Positions 37,585 to 46,206 of a DNA stretch of 64,000 nucleotides are shown here, in pieces. The translations under genes were made by a program, and so were the position numbers. The notes under the pieces are model-generated. The model did no database searches. It saw only the letters and a program-made list of their open reading frames with translations, and had not been told where the DNA came from. The stretch is from Shimia marina (GTDB taxonomy: Bacteria > Pseudomonadota > Alphaproteobacteria > Rhodobacterales > Rhodobacteraceae), in NCBI RefSeq assembly GCF_001458175.1, contig NZ_CYPW01000032.1:24665-88664 (forward strand), given 5' to 3'. Position 1 is the first letter of the stretch, and every line of letters starts with the position of its first letter.

Positions 37585-38165
37585 ACCGGGATCAGGGAGG
37601 CGAGCAGCAACCCGGCCATGGTCCAGTTGAAAATCATCAACCGCTGAGGGCGGTTGAGCAGGCGGCGGATGCCGGTGCCCAGCACTGTCCAGGCGGCGGC
37701 GGAAAAGCAGCCGATCAGCAGATAGGTGCCAGCCACCATCAGGATGGCGTCAAGGTCGCGGGAGGTGGCATAAAGCGTGATGGCGCCCAGCCCCATGGTC
37801 CAGGCTTTGGGGTTGACCCATTGAAAGGCGGAGGCCTGAAGATAGGTCAGCGGGCGGCTCTCGGTATCCGCATCCTTTGGCGGTGCGGCATGGGCGATTT
37901 TCCAGGCCAGCCAGAACATATAAACCACAGCGATCACACGCAGCACGGTGTGGCTGTGCGGCCAGGCGTCAAACAGTTGCATGACCCCCAGGCCGACCAA
38001 TGTCAGCATGGCCGGAAAGCCTGTGGCCACGCCCAGAAGATGGGGCAGCGAGCGGCGCAGACCGAAATTGGCCCCGGAGGCCATGAGCATGAGATTGTTG
38101 GGACCCGGCGAAAACAGGGTGGCAAAAGCGAAGAAGGCGAGGGCGAGGAAGATATCAGTAGTCAT
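37566..38165 (-). CDS. LysE/RhtB-family amino-acid exporter
   Basis: A 199-residue inner-membrane protein with the family start FSPGPNNLMLMASGANFGLRR and about six hydrophobic segments. It exports amino acids or related compounds such as homoserine lactone. ATG 38165 follows AGGA; an earlier in-frame ATG at 38195 is not needed. It is divergent from an Lrp-type regulator (72 nt between starts), the usual arrangement for a substrate-induced exporter. The end of the coding region runs into the 11-bp repeat array. Confidence 0.93.
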   Translation of the reverse strand: MTTDIFLALAFFAFATLFSPGPNNLMLMASGANFGLRRSLPHLLGVATGFPAMLTLVGLGVMQLFDAWPHSHTVLRVIAVVYMFWLAWKIAHAAPPKDADTESRPLTYLQASAFQWVNPKAWTMGLGAITLYATSRDLDAILMVAGTYLLIGCFSAAAWTVLGTGIRRLLNRPQRLMIFNWTMAGLLLASLIPVFLMPS

Positions 38166-38222
38166 TGCGCAATCCTGAGCGAAAAAATGCGCCATGGAAT
38201 TGCGTTTAGTGTGTTATTGCAT

Positions 38223-38239
38223 ATAAGTTCGCAACTTAT
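38223..38239. promoter_or_regulatory. Inverted repeat overlapping the lrp start codon
   Basis: ATAAGTT-CGC-AACTTAT is a perfect 7-bp inverted repeat whose last two bases are the first two of the Lrp-type gene's ATG. It lies in the short divergent region with lysE, so an Lrp dimer bound there could repress both genes. No ribosome site precedes the ATG, which suggests a leaderless or weakly initiated message. Confidence 0.6.
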
Positions 38240-38690
38240 GTCGAGTATTGATCGTATAGATGACGAAATATTGCGTGTTCTGAGTCGTGATGGGCGGATC
38301 AGCAATCTGGCGCTGGCGGAACGGGTGGGGCTGTCGCCTTCGGCCTGTCTGCGCCGAGTCGCGGCACTGGAAAAAGCCGGTATCATTTCCGGCTATCGTG
38401 CGGTGCTGGATGCGGCGGCTTTGGGCAAAGGGTTTGTGGCCTATATCACGGTGGGGCTGAACTCCCACACCAAGGCGGCGCAGCTCGCGTTTGAGCGTGC
38501 CATGGCGGCGGCGCCAGAAGTGCGCGAATGCCACAATATCACCGGGCAGGTGGAGTATCTTCTGCGTGTCGAAGTGGCTGATATCGGGTCATATAAACGG
38601 TTTCACACCGATGTTCTGGGCACGGTGGAGAAGGTGAACGCCATCACCTCTTATGTTGTGTTGGGCTCCCCCAAAGACGAGCGCGCCTGA
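38238..38690 (+). CDS. Lrp/AsnC-family transcriptional regulator
   Basis: A 150-residue regulator with the N-terminal HTH (LALAERVGLSPSACLRRVAALEKAG) and a C-terminal RAM ligand-binding domain with GQVEYLLRVEVADIGSYKRF. The frame is open for a further 740 nt upstream, but that part is a shadow over lysE; ATG 38238 begins the conserved IDRIDDEILRVLSRDGRIS. It is divergent from the LysE-type exporter and most likely controls it in response to an amino acid. An inverted repeat overlaps the start. It is followed directly by the truncated dehydrogenase. Confidence 0.93.
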   Translation: MSSIDRIDDEILRVLSRDGRISNLALAERVGLSPSACLRRVAALEKAGIISGYRAVLDAAALGKGFVAYITVGLNSHTKAAQLAFERAMAAAPEVRECHNITGQVEYLLRVEVADIGSYKRFHTDVLGTVEKVNAITSYVVLGSPKDERA

Positions 38691-38732
38691 GGTCTTTTGG
38701 ACGGATGTGACCCAGCCTGATGGGGCACATGT

Positions 38733-40793
38733 GCGCGGCGTCACCCGCTGATTTCGACGGAAAACCTGATGGGCGGGCTTTGGGATCCGCTGGATGGCGA
38801 TATTGACCCGGCCCAGCTCTGTCAGGCGCTGGCGCGGCGCGCGCGGCAGGCCGGGGCAGAGGTGCATCGGCACACGCCGGTGACGGCGCTGCGACAATTG
38901 AAAGATGACACCTGGGAGGTGGAGACGCCCAAAGGCACCATTCATGCAGATGTTGTGGTCAATGCCTGTGGCTATCGGGTGAATGAAGTGGGGGCCATGA
39001 TGGGGGTGCATCACCCGGTGGCTTCGATGGAACATCAATATTTCCTGACCGAGGAGATCCCGGCGATTCGCGATCTGGCGCACCGGGTGCCGCTGTTGCG
39101 CTGTCCGATCAGTGATTATTACTCCCGGCAGGAAAAGAATGGTCTGCTGGTTGGGTTTTATGAGCAGGACTGCAAGACCTGGGGCATGGATGGGATTGAT
39201 CCCAAATTTGTCAACGCGCTGTGCCCGGATGATCTGGATCGGGTGAGTGATGTGCTGGAGGGCGCGTTTGCGCGCATGCCTGCGCTGATGGAGGTGGGCA
39301 TTCATACGGTGGTGAATGGGCCGATCACCTATACCATTGATGGCGCGCCGCTGGTGGGGCCGATCCCCGGCAAGCGCAACGCCTATTGCATCATTGGCCT
39401 GCGTGCGGGGCTGGGCGAGGGGGGCGGTCATGGCTGGCTTCTGGCGCAGCAGATTGTGCATGGAGAGGCCTGCTATGACACCTGGGTGATTGATCCGCGC
39501 CGCTTCACCGGACATGCCAATGTGGAACTCACCGCGCTGAAAGCCATTGAAGACTATCAGAACGAGTTTCGGTTTCACTTCCCGCATGAACACCGCCCTG
39601 CCGGGCGGCCGATGAAGACAACGCCTCTCACGCCTGTTCTGGCGGCAGAAGGCGCAGAGTTTACCGTGGTCAACGGCTGGGAGCGGGTGGACTACATCAA
39701 GCCGACGCCGGATTTCACCGAGACGCTGGGGTTTCGCTTCAATGAGGTGCAGGCGGTTGTGGCCGAGGAGGTCCATGCGGTGCAGACCGGCGTTGGCTTA
39801 ACCGAGGTCAGCGGGTTCAACCGCTTCGAGATCACCGGCGAGGATGCGCAGGGTTTTCTGGATCGGATGTTCTGCGGGGCTGTGGCGCGCCGGGAGGGGC
39901 GCGTTGGGCTGGGCTATCTGCTCAACCATCAGGGCATGCTGAAAGGAGAGGCGACGGTTGCGCATCTTCCGGCGGGGGCCACGGGGGCGGCGCGGATCTG
40001 GTATGGTTCGGCGGCGGCCTCTGAGTATCACGACATGGACTGGCTGGCGGCGCATGTGAGGCCGGAGGAGGATGTTGAGATCCGCTCGCTGACCAATGAC
40101 TGGACGATTCTTGTTTTGGCGGGGCCGAAGGCACGGGCGGTTCTTGCGGAGGTGGCACGCGGGGATTGGTCGGCGGCGGCTTTCCCTTGGCTGTCGGCGC
40201 GCGAGGCCTTTGTGGGGATTGCGCCCGCCATTGTGATGGCGGTGAGTTTCTCAGGTGAACTGGCCTATGAAATCCATGTGCCCAATGCGCAGCTTTATGC
40301 GGCCTATCTGGCACTGCGACAGGCGGGGGAGGCGCATGGGCTGCGGCTGTTTGGGGCGCGTGCGGTGGATGCGATGCGGCTTGAAAAAGGCTTTTTGCAC
40401 TGGAAAGCGGAGATCCTGACGGAGTTTGACCCGTTTGAGACGGGGTTGGAGCGGTTTGTGCGGATGGAGAAGCCGGAGTTTGTTGGCAAAGCCGCGCTTC
40501 TCGCCCGTCAGGCGGAGGGGCCGCGCAAACGTCTGGTGACTCTGGTGGTGGACTGCGCAGATCGCTGGGCGCAGCCGGGATCCAGTGTGATGCTGGGGGA
40601 GCGGGTTGTGGGCACGGTCACCTCAGGGGACTGGGGGCATCGCATTGGGCGCAATCTGGCGATGGCTTTTGTGGACCCGGAGCTGGCCGCAACCGGCCGT
40701 GCGCTGGAGATTGACATGCTGGGGACAAAATACCCCGCCGAGGTGATCCCGGCGGGGCCATATGATCCAGAATTTACGCGGGTGCGATCCTGA
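38733..40793 (+). pseudogene. 5'-truncated dimethylglycine/sarcosine dehydrogenase-family gene
   Basis: The frame from ATG 38769 gives 674 residues: a DAO-type FAD domain lacking its N-terminus, then a GcvT-like folate-binding domain (from about residue 310, WERVDYIKP ... GFNRFEITGEDAQGF, to the end, LGTKYPAEVIPAGPYDPE). Full-length relatives are about 800-830 residues and start with a GxGxxG Rossmann motif; here the first about 150 residues are gone. Similarity continues 11 codons before the ATG (HPLISTENL) up to about 38733, so a deletion joined the lrp 3' end to the middle of this gene. Without the FAD-binding fold it is probably inactive, although the rest is intact, suggesting a recent event. 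Confidence 0.8.
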
Positions 40794-40906
40794 GGATGCG
40801 CCTCTGAGGCGTGGCGCTTAAAGGGCAGCGTCTCTCCCGTGGGAGTGGGTGCTGCCCCAATGCGGCTCTGCGGGCTTAACTTGAGGCACGCCAAGCCCGA
40901 AACGCT

Positions 40907-41866
40907 TTAGGAGCCTGCGATCAGCTCTGCCTGAGCCACGATCACTTCGGCCTGTTTGATTGAGGCGATATCCACAAGGCGACCTTTGTAGACGGTGGCA
41001 CCTTCGCCATTGGCTTTGGCTGTTTCCATCGCGGCAAGGATTTCGCGGGCTTCGTTCACAGCCTCTTCAGAGGGGGTGAAGACTTCATTGGCCAGGGCAA
41101 TCTGCTTGGGGTGGATCGCCCATTTGCCGACCATGCCCAAAGTGGCGGAGCGTTTGGCCTGTGCGATGTAGCCCTCATCATCGGAGAAATCGCCAAAGGG
41201 GCCATCCACCGGCAATACGCCATGGGTGCGGCAGGCGGCGACAATGGCGGCCTGCGCCCAGTGCCATGGATCGGACCAGTGTTTCTGGCCTGCGTGCAGC
41301 ATGTAGTAGTTTTCCTGCGTGCCGCCGATGCCGGTGGTCTGCATGCCCATGGAGGCGGCGAAGTCTGCGGCACCGAGGCTCATGGCGACCATGCGCGGGG
41401 AGGCGGCGGCGATTTCTTCCACATGGGCGATACCCGCGGCCGATTCGATGATGACTTCAAAGTTGATGCGTTTGCTGCGGCCTTTGGCGGCCTCAATGGC
41501 GGTGACCAGCGCATCCACGGCGTAGATGTCACCGGCGCAGCCCACTTTCGGGATCATGATCTGATCGAGGCGCTCCCCGGCTTGTTCCAGCAGATCCACC
41601 ACGTCGCGGTACCAATAGGGGGTGTCCAGACCATTGATGCGCACGGATAGGGTTTTGTTGCCCCAGTCGATTGTGTTGATCGCCTCAATCGCATTGGCGC
41701 GGGCCATGTCCTTGTCAGAGGGGGCCACGGAATCTTCGAGGTCGATGTTGATCACATCCGCAGCAGAGGCCGCCATTTTGGCAAAGAGTTTGGTGTTGGA
41801 GGCCGGGCCAAACAGCTGGCAGCGGTTGGGGCGGGCAGGGGCGGCGGGTTGGATACGGAAGCTCAT
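40907..41866 (-). CDS. mcl1: L-malyl-CoA/beta-methylmalyl-CoA lyase
   Basis: A 319-residue HpcH/HpaI-type lyase of the ethylmalonyl-CoA pathway, which cleaves beta-methylmalyl-CoA to glyoxylate and propionyl-CoA and makes or cleaves L-malyl-CoA. Family blocks: RCQLFGPASNTKLFAKMAAS, NIDLEDSVAPSDKD with the metal-binding acid, NFEVIIESAAGIAHVEEI and a long MSLGAADFAASMGMQTTG segment. Length equals the Rhodobacter enzyme. It implies acetate assimilation without the glyoxylate cycle. It is divergent from dgcN. Confidence 0.95.
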   Translation of the reverse strand: MSFRIQPAAPARPNRCQLFGPASNTKLFAKMAASAADVINIDLEDSVAPSDKDMARANAIEAINTIDWGNKTLSVRINGLDTPYWYRDVVDLLEQAGERLDQIMIPKVGCAGDIYAVDALVTAIEAAKGRSKRINFEVIIESAAGIAHVEEIAAASPRMVAMSLGAADFAASMGMQTTGIGGTQENYYMLHAGQKHWSDPWHWAQAAIVAACRTHGVLPVDGPFGDFSDDEGYIAQAKRSATLGMVGKWAIHPKQIALANEVFTPSEEAVNEAREILAAMETAKANGEGATVYKGRLVDIASIKQAEVIVAQAELIAGS

Positions 41867-42170
41867 ATCGGTCTCTCGGTAAGGAAATTACGTTTTGCTT
41901 GCCTGTTGTGGTATGAAGTTGCGCGACCGAGCGCAAGGATATTTTGCACCTGCGGCAACAGAACGCTGCGGCGCGGCAGGTTGGTGTGGGGCAGGCGCAG
42001 ATTTGCGCAACTTTACGAAGCGTTGAGGGAGAATATTTCGTCAAATGGCAAAAATGGTGAAGAAACTGTGTGAATGAGCTGATTTTGTGGTGGGTTCACA
42101 AAGAAATTTCATCAATGGTCGGAGAATATAGCTCAACAAGACTTACGCGAGACATTGGGAAGGACGCGCG
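41867..42170. other. Divergent promoter region between mcl1 and dgcN
   Basis: About 300 nt without a gene. It contains a 9-bp inverted pair, AAGTTGCGC (41916-41924) and GCGCAACTT (42005-42013), the second inside a TTGCGCAA palindrome. Its position before mcl1 fits a regulator of C2/C3 acid assimilation, but the protein is unknown. GGGAAGGA precedes dgcN. Confidence 0.45.
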
Positions 42171-43172
42171 ATGATCGAGACACCGTATCTTCTGTTTTTG
42201 GGCGATGCGCCCGATCAACTGGCAGCCAAAGTGGCTCAGGGCATCAAGGACTGGCGTCCGGAGAATGCCGTTGGGCAATTCCGTATGGAAGGCTGCAAGG
42301 CGGACATGGGCCTCACGGATATGACGCTGGTTGAAGCCCGCGAAGCTGGCGCGAAGACGCTGGTGATCGGCGTGGCAAACCGCGGCGGTGTGATTTCTCC
42401 AGAATGGAAAAAAGTGCTGGTGATGGCGCTGGAAGAAGGCTTTGATCTGGCTTCCGGGCTGCACAATCTGCTGTGTGATGAGCCGGATCTGGTCGCGGTT
42501 GCGCAAGCCACCGGCCGCAAGCTGCATGATGTGCGGGTGCCAGAAGTGGAATACCCTATTGCCAATGGCAAAAAACGCACAGGCAAGCGCTGTCTGGCGG
42601 TGGGCACGGATTGTTCCGTGGGCAAAATGTACACCGCGCTCTGCATGGATGCGGAAATGCGCAAGCGGGGTATGAAATCCACCTTCCGCGCCACCGGGCA
42701 GACCGGCATTCTGGTCACCGGGGATGGCGTGCCGCTGGATGCGGTGATTGCAGATTTCATGGCGGGTTCCGTTGAGTGGCTGACACCAGACAATGACGCA
42801 GATCATTGGGATCACATTGAGGGGCAGGGCAGCCTGTTCCATGTGTCTTATTCTGGTGTGACCATGGCGCTGATCCATGGCGGGCAGCCGGATGCGCTTA
42901 TTCTGGCGCATGAGCCGACCCGCGATCACATGCGGGGTTTGCCGGAGTATCAGCAGCCAAGCCTGGAAGCGCTGCGGGATATGGCGCTGCCGCTGGCACA
43001 GGTGGCCAACCCGGCCTGTCAGGTTGTTGGCGTTTCTGTGAACACCCAGCACATGGCAGAGGATGAGGCGAAAGCCTATCTGGCGAAAATCGAAGCCGAC
43101 ATGGGTCTGCCTGCTACTGATCCGTTCCGCTTTGGCGCGGGCAAGCTGGTGGATGCGCTGGCCGCGCTGTAA
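42171..43172 (+). CDS. dgcN: DgcN-type D-glutamate N-acetyltransferase (DUF1611)
   Basis: A 333-residue protein of the DUF1611 family. The P-loop-like motif VGTDCSVGKMYTALCM is at about residues 144-159; other conserved parts are LVIGVANRGGVISPEW (about 64-79), FRATGQTGILVTGDGVPLDAV and LIHGGQPDALILAH. DgcN of marine bacteria acetylates D-glutamate, with DgcA then epimerising the product; the next gene here is the DgcA relative, which supports the assignment. The gene is followed by an intergenic hairpin repeat. Confidence 0.85.
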   Translation: MIETPYLLFLGDAPDQLAAKVAQGIKDWRPENAVGQFRMEGCKADMGLTDMTLVEAREAGAKTLVIGVANRGGVISPEWKKVLVMALEEGFDLASGLHNLLCDEPDLVAVAQATGRKLHDVRVPEVEYPIANGKKRTGKRCLAVGTDCSVGKMYTALCMDAEMRKRGMKSTFRATGQTGILVTGDGVPLDAVIADFMAGSVEWLTPDNDADHWDHIEGQGSLFHVSYSGVTMALIHGGQPDALILAHEPTRDHMRGLPEYQQPSLEALRDMALPLAQVANPACQVVGVSVNTQHMAEDEAKAYLAKIEADMGLPATDPFRFGAGKLVDALAAL

Positions 43173-43204
43173 GCTGCGCGATAAGCAAGCTGTGAGACAA
43201 GAGG

Positions 43205-43252
43205 CTGGGGGCGTTGCCCCCAGACCCCCAGGATATTTTAGGCCAAATGAAG
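43205..43252 (+). repeat. Intergenic hairpin repeat, family A, copy 1
   Basis: A G/C hairpin, CTGGGGGC-GTT-GCCCCCAG, is followed by ACCCCCAGGATATTT and AAATGAAG. Copies 2 (47368-47430) and 3 (60696-60746) keep the same order: G5C..GC5 hairpin, CCCCC-AGGATATTT, then AAATGAAG. It lies after dgcN and could act as a terminator or mRNA end. Confidence 0.75.
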
Positions 43253-43308
43253 CCTCGGCAGTTTTGTCTCTGCGGGGGTGGCGGCAAAAAGCTGAGTGAG
43301 ACTCAAAT

Positions 43309-44274
43309 ATGCAATTCTCTGTCACCCCGGATGTGTTCAAACTGGCGCAGGTGTTCACCATTTCGCGCGGCTCGCGCACGGAGGCGAAGGTGCTGACGGT
43401 GCGGGTGGAAGATGAGGGCCATGTGGGGTGGGGCGAATGTGTGCCTTATGCGCGCTATAATGAAACCCTTGAGAGTGTGACCGCAGAGATTGAGGCCTTG
43501 AGCGGGCGGCTTGACCGTCAGGCCCTGTATGATCTCCTGCCGGCTGGCGCGGCCCGTTTTGGGGTGGATGCGGCGCTTTGGGATCTGGAATGCAAAAAGG
43601 CGGGCAAGCGCGCCTGGGAATTGGCTGGATTGCCAAAGCCGGGGCCGGAGATCACCGCCTATACGCTGTCGCTGGCCACACCTGCGGAGATGCAGGCGCA
43701 GGCGGCCAAGAATGCGCATCGCCCGCTGTTGAAAATCAAACTGGGCACGCCAGATGATATGGCGCGTCTGGAAGCGGTGCGCGCAGGGGCGCCGAAATCC
43801 ACCATCATCGTGGATGCCAATGAGGGCTGGTCGGCAGAGGTCTATGCGGATCTGGCGCCACATCTCGTACGTCTCGGTGTGGCTCTGGTGGAGCAACCTT
43901 TGCCTGCGGGAGAGGATGAGGCGCTGATCGGGATGGAGCGTCCGGTGCCGGTCTGTGCCGATGAAAGTGCCCATGATTGCAGCAGTCTGCCCAAATTGAA
44001 GGGCAAATATGACGTGGTGAACATAAAATTGGACAAAACTGGCGGGCTGACGGAGGCGTTGAAACTGCGCGAAGCGGCTCTGGCGGAAGGTTATAAGGTC
44101 ATGGTGGGCTGCATGGTTGGCTCCTCGCTGGCGATGGCACCGGCCACGCTGGTGGCGCAGGGGGCCATGATCACTGACCTTGACGGGCCGCTCCTGCTGG
44201 CCGAAGACCGTGACACACCACTTTTGTTTGATGACAAGGGCGTGCACCCGCCAGAGGCCGCGCTCTGGGGATAA
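43309..44274 (+). CDS. dgcA: DgcA-type N-acetyl-D-glutamate epimerase (enolase superfamily)
   Basis: A 321-residue enzyme of the muconate-lactonizing/dipeptide-epimerase subgroup. Catalytic features visible: KIKLG with the KxK lysines (about 144), metal ligands in VDANEGW (about 168), VEQPLP (about 195), CADESAHD (about 219) and the second base in NIKLDKTGG (about 242). Paired with DUF1611 it would convert N-acetyl-D-glutamate to N-acetyl-L-glutamate; dipeptide epimerase is the alternative annotation. The 136-nt gap from dgcN contains a hairpin repeat, so the two could be partly uncoupled. Confidence 0.88.
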   Translation: MQFSVTPDVFKLAQVFTISRGSRTEAKVLTVRVEDEGHVGWGECVPYARYNETLESVTAEIEALSGRLDRQALYDLLPAGAARFGVDAALWDLECKKAGKRAWELAGLPKPGPEITAYTLSLATPAEMQAQAAKNAHRPLLKIKLGTPDDMARLEAVRAGAPKSTIIVDANEGWSAEVYADLAPHLVRLGVALVEQPLPAGEDEALIGMERPVPVCADESAHDCSSLPKLKGKYDVVNIKLDKTGGLTEALKLREAALAEGYKVMVGCMVGSSLAMAPATLVAQGAMITDLDGPLLLAEDRDTPLLFDDKGVHPPEAALWG

Positions 44275-44281
44275 GGGCGCG

Positions 44282-44932
44282 ATGAAAACAGCCATCATTT
44301 TTGACACCGAGTATCTGACCGATGCGGGCGCTTTGGGGCGGTTGTGGTTTGGGCCGGAAGATCCCGATCCGATGCTGGTGCAGATTGGCGCTGTGGCACT
44401 GTCGCTGGAAGATGATTTTGAGGTGCTGGCGCGTTATGAGGCGGTGGTGATGCCACGGGATCGTCAAGGGATGCCCTGTCAGGCAACACCCTATTTTGAA
44501 GAGCTGACCGGGGTGAGCAACGCGCGGATTGCGCAGGACGGTGGCACGCTGCAGGCGGGTCTGGACGGTTTGCGGGACTTTGCTGCAGGTGCGCCTTTGT
44601 GGAGCTGGGGCAAAGATGAGCTCTATGCGCTGGGCGTGAGCTGCTATCTGGCGGGCATTGCGCCGCCGATCCCGGCGCATCGGTTTGGCAATGTGCGCAA
44701 TCTTGTGCTCAAGGCAGGCATGCCGCAAGAGGATATGGCGCGGTTGAGCAGCAATGAGCTGGGCGGTTACTACGGGCTGCCCAATCAGGATGCGCGGGCG
44801 CATGATGCGGTGGACGATGCACTGTCGATTGCCGTGGCATTGCGGCATCTGTTGCAGAAAAGCGCGTTGCGCCCAGAGGATTTTGACCGGCCCGTTCAGG
44901 CGGAGGGGCAGGCCCCGCGTGCGGTAGGATAG
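44282..44932 (+). CDS. DnaQ-like DEDD-fold exonuclease family protein
   Basis: A 216-residue protein starting MKTAIIFDTEYLTD, where FDTEY supplies the first Asp-x-Glu of a DEDD exonuclease. The second acidic block may be the GKDELYALG region, and HDAVDDALSIAVAL near 175 supplies the HxxxDD exo III-type motif. It belongs to the RNase H-like exonuclease fold. It begins 8 nt after dgcA and is probably co-transcribed. Its role beside D-amino-acid genes is unexplained. Confidence 0.75.
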   Translation: MKTAIIFDTEYLTDAGALGRLWFGPEDPDPMLVQIGAVALSLEDDFEVLARYEAVVMPRDRQGMPCQATPYFEELTGVSNARIAQDGGTLQAGLDGLRDFAAGAPLWSWGKDELYALGVSCYLAGIAPPIPAHRFGNVRNLVLKAGMPQEDMARLSSNELGGYYGLPNQDARAHDAVDDALSIAVALRHLLQKSALRPEDFDRPVQAEGQAPRAVG

Positions 44933-45044
44933 GGAGTGTCGCCGCGTTGTGGCAGCATGCGCGCTTTGCAGGCGCGTCCGAATTCAGTAGAGACACCATG
45001 AACACCGGCTTCAGGGGCCGGAGCAGAAAGAAGGACGACCAACC

Positions 45045-45905
45045 ATGACCCGCACAGTCTATGTGAACGGCGCATATCTGCCGGAGACCGAGGCCACCAT
45101 TTCGATTTTTGACCGTGGGTTCCTGATGGCGGATGCGGTCTATGAGGTGACATCGGTTCTGGATGGAAAGCTGATTGATTTTGAGGGGCATGCTGTGCGT
45201 TTGCAGCGCTCTCTGGATGAGCTGGAGATGGCCGCGCCCTGCACGCAGGAAGAGCTGCTGGAGATCCACCGCAAGCTTGTGGAGTTGAACGACATTGACG
45301 AAGGTCTGGTGTACCTGCAGGTGACACGGGGCAGCGATGGCGACCGTGATTTTGTTTTCCCTTCGGCGGACACCAAGCCGAGCCTTGTGCTGTTTACCCA
45401 GAACAAACCCGGGCTGGCGGACAATCCGGCGGCCAAGAAAGGGGCCAAGATCATCTCGATTGAAGACATCCGCTGGGGGCGTCGTGACATCAAGACCGTG
45501 CAATTGCTCTATCCGTCGATGGGCAAGATGATGGCCAAGAAAGCCGGCTGTGATGATGCGTGGATGGTAGAAGACGGCTATGTGACTGAGGGCACCTCCA
45601 ACAACGCCTATTTCGTGAAAGACGGCGTGATCGTGACCCGCCCGCTGTCCAATGACATTCTGCATGGCATCACGCGCAAGGCCGTGTTGCGCATGGCGGC
45701 AGAGGCGCAGCTTAAGATTGAAGAGCGGCTTTTCACCATTGAAGAAGCCCAGGCGGCGGATGAGGCTTTCACCACCTCTGCATCGGCTTTTGTGATGCCG
45801 GTTGTGGAAATTGATGGCGTTGCGTTGGGCGATGGCACGCCGGGGCCGATTGCCAGCCGTTTGCGTGAAATCTATCTCGACGAGAGCCGTAAAGCCGCTG
45901 TTTGA
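45045..45905 (+). CDS. dat: D-amino-acid transaminase (PLP fold type IV)
   Basis: A 286-residue enzyme. Features: SIFDRGFLMADAVYEV near the start, the PLP lysine in RRDIKTVQLL (about 146), EDGYVTEGTSNNAYFV (about 178) and the phosphate loop near TTSASAFVMPV. These match D-amino acid aminotransferases, which move the amino group of D-alanine and others to 2-oxoglutarate, giving D-glutamate. That product is the substrate of the DgcN/DgcA route encoded upstream. A branched-chain transaminase is the alternative in the same fold. AAAGGA lies upstream. Confidence 0.88.
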   Translation: MTRTVYVNGAYLPETEATISIFDRGFLMADAVYEVTSVLDGKLIDFEGHAVRLQRSLDELEMAAPCTQEELLEIHRKLVELNDIDEGLVYLQVTRGSDGDRDFVFPSADTKPSLVLFTQNKPGLADNPAAKKGAKIISIEDIRWGRRDIKTVQLLYPSMGKMMAKKAGCDDAWMVEDGYVTEGTSNNAYFVKDGVIVTRPLSNDILHGITRKAVLRMAAEAQLKIEERLFTIEEAQAADEAFTTSASAFVMPVVEIDGVALGDGTPGPIASRLREIYLDESRKAAV

Positions 45906-45930
45906 GGCAGCCGCACGAGGGTTAAAAATG

Positions 45931-45962
45931 AAAAAGCCGTCGGAAAATCCGGCGGCTTTTTG
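45931..45962 (+). terminator. Terminator of the D-amino-acid gene cluster
   Basis: AAAAAGCCGTCGGA / TCCGGCGGCTTTTT with a short A loop is a complete rho-independent terminator, 26 nt after the dat stop. Confidence 0.92.
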
Positions 45963-46206
45963 TATTCTGTTGTGCCAGCGATAGGGTGCTGGTTTGCTCT
46001 TGAAAATAAGGCTTCCGTGAGTGGTGGCCGTGTTCGTAAGTGGTGTTTTCAATACCTTGATATTTACTTAAGAGATATTACCAGTCAACCTTTAGTTGCT
46101 TAATTTGTGAATAAAACGTCAGAGACGCTGACCAAGCGGCAAAAAGCGCAGAAATCAGGGTGTGTTAGCAGACACATCAGGAACCCTGCGCCTCGCGATG
46201 GTGCTG
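45963..46206. other. Intergenic region between dat and the quinone oxidoreductase
   Basis: The stretch after the dat terminator is AT-rich and has no credible gene. A small hairpin TGTGT / ACACA sits at about 46161-46176, close to the stop of the minus-strand oxidoreductase. No repeat or motif of interest was found. Confidence 0.35.

Noticed and set aside
37497..38237. In-frame upstream extension of the Lrp gene
   Set aside because: It is antisense to lysE and unlike any Lrp N-terminus; the conserved start is at 38238.
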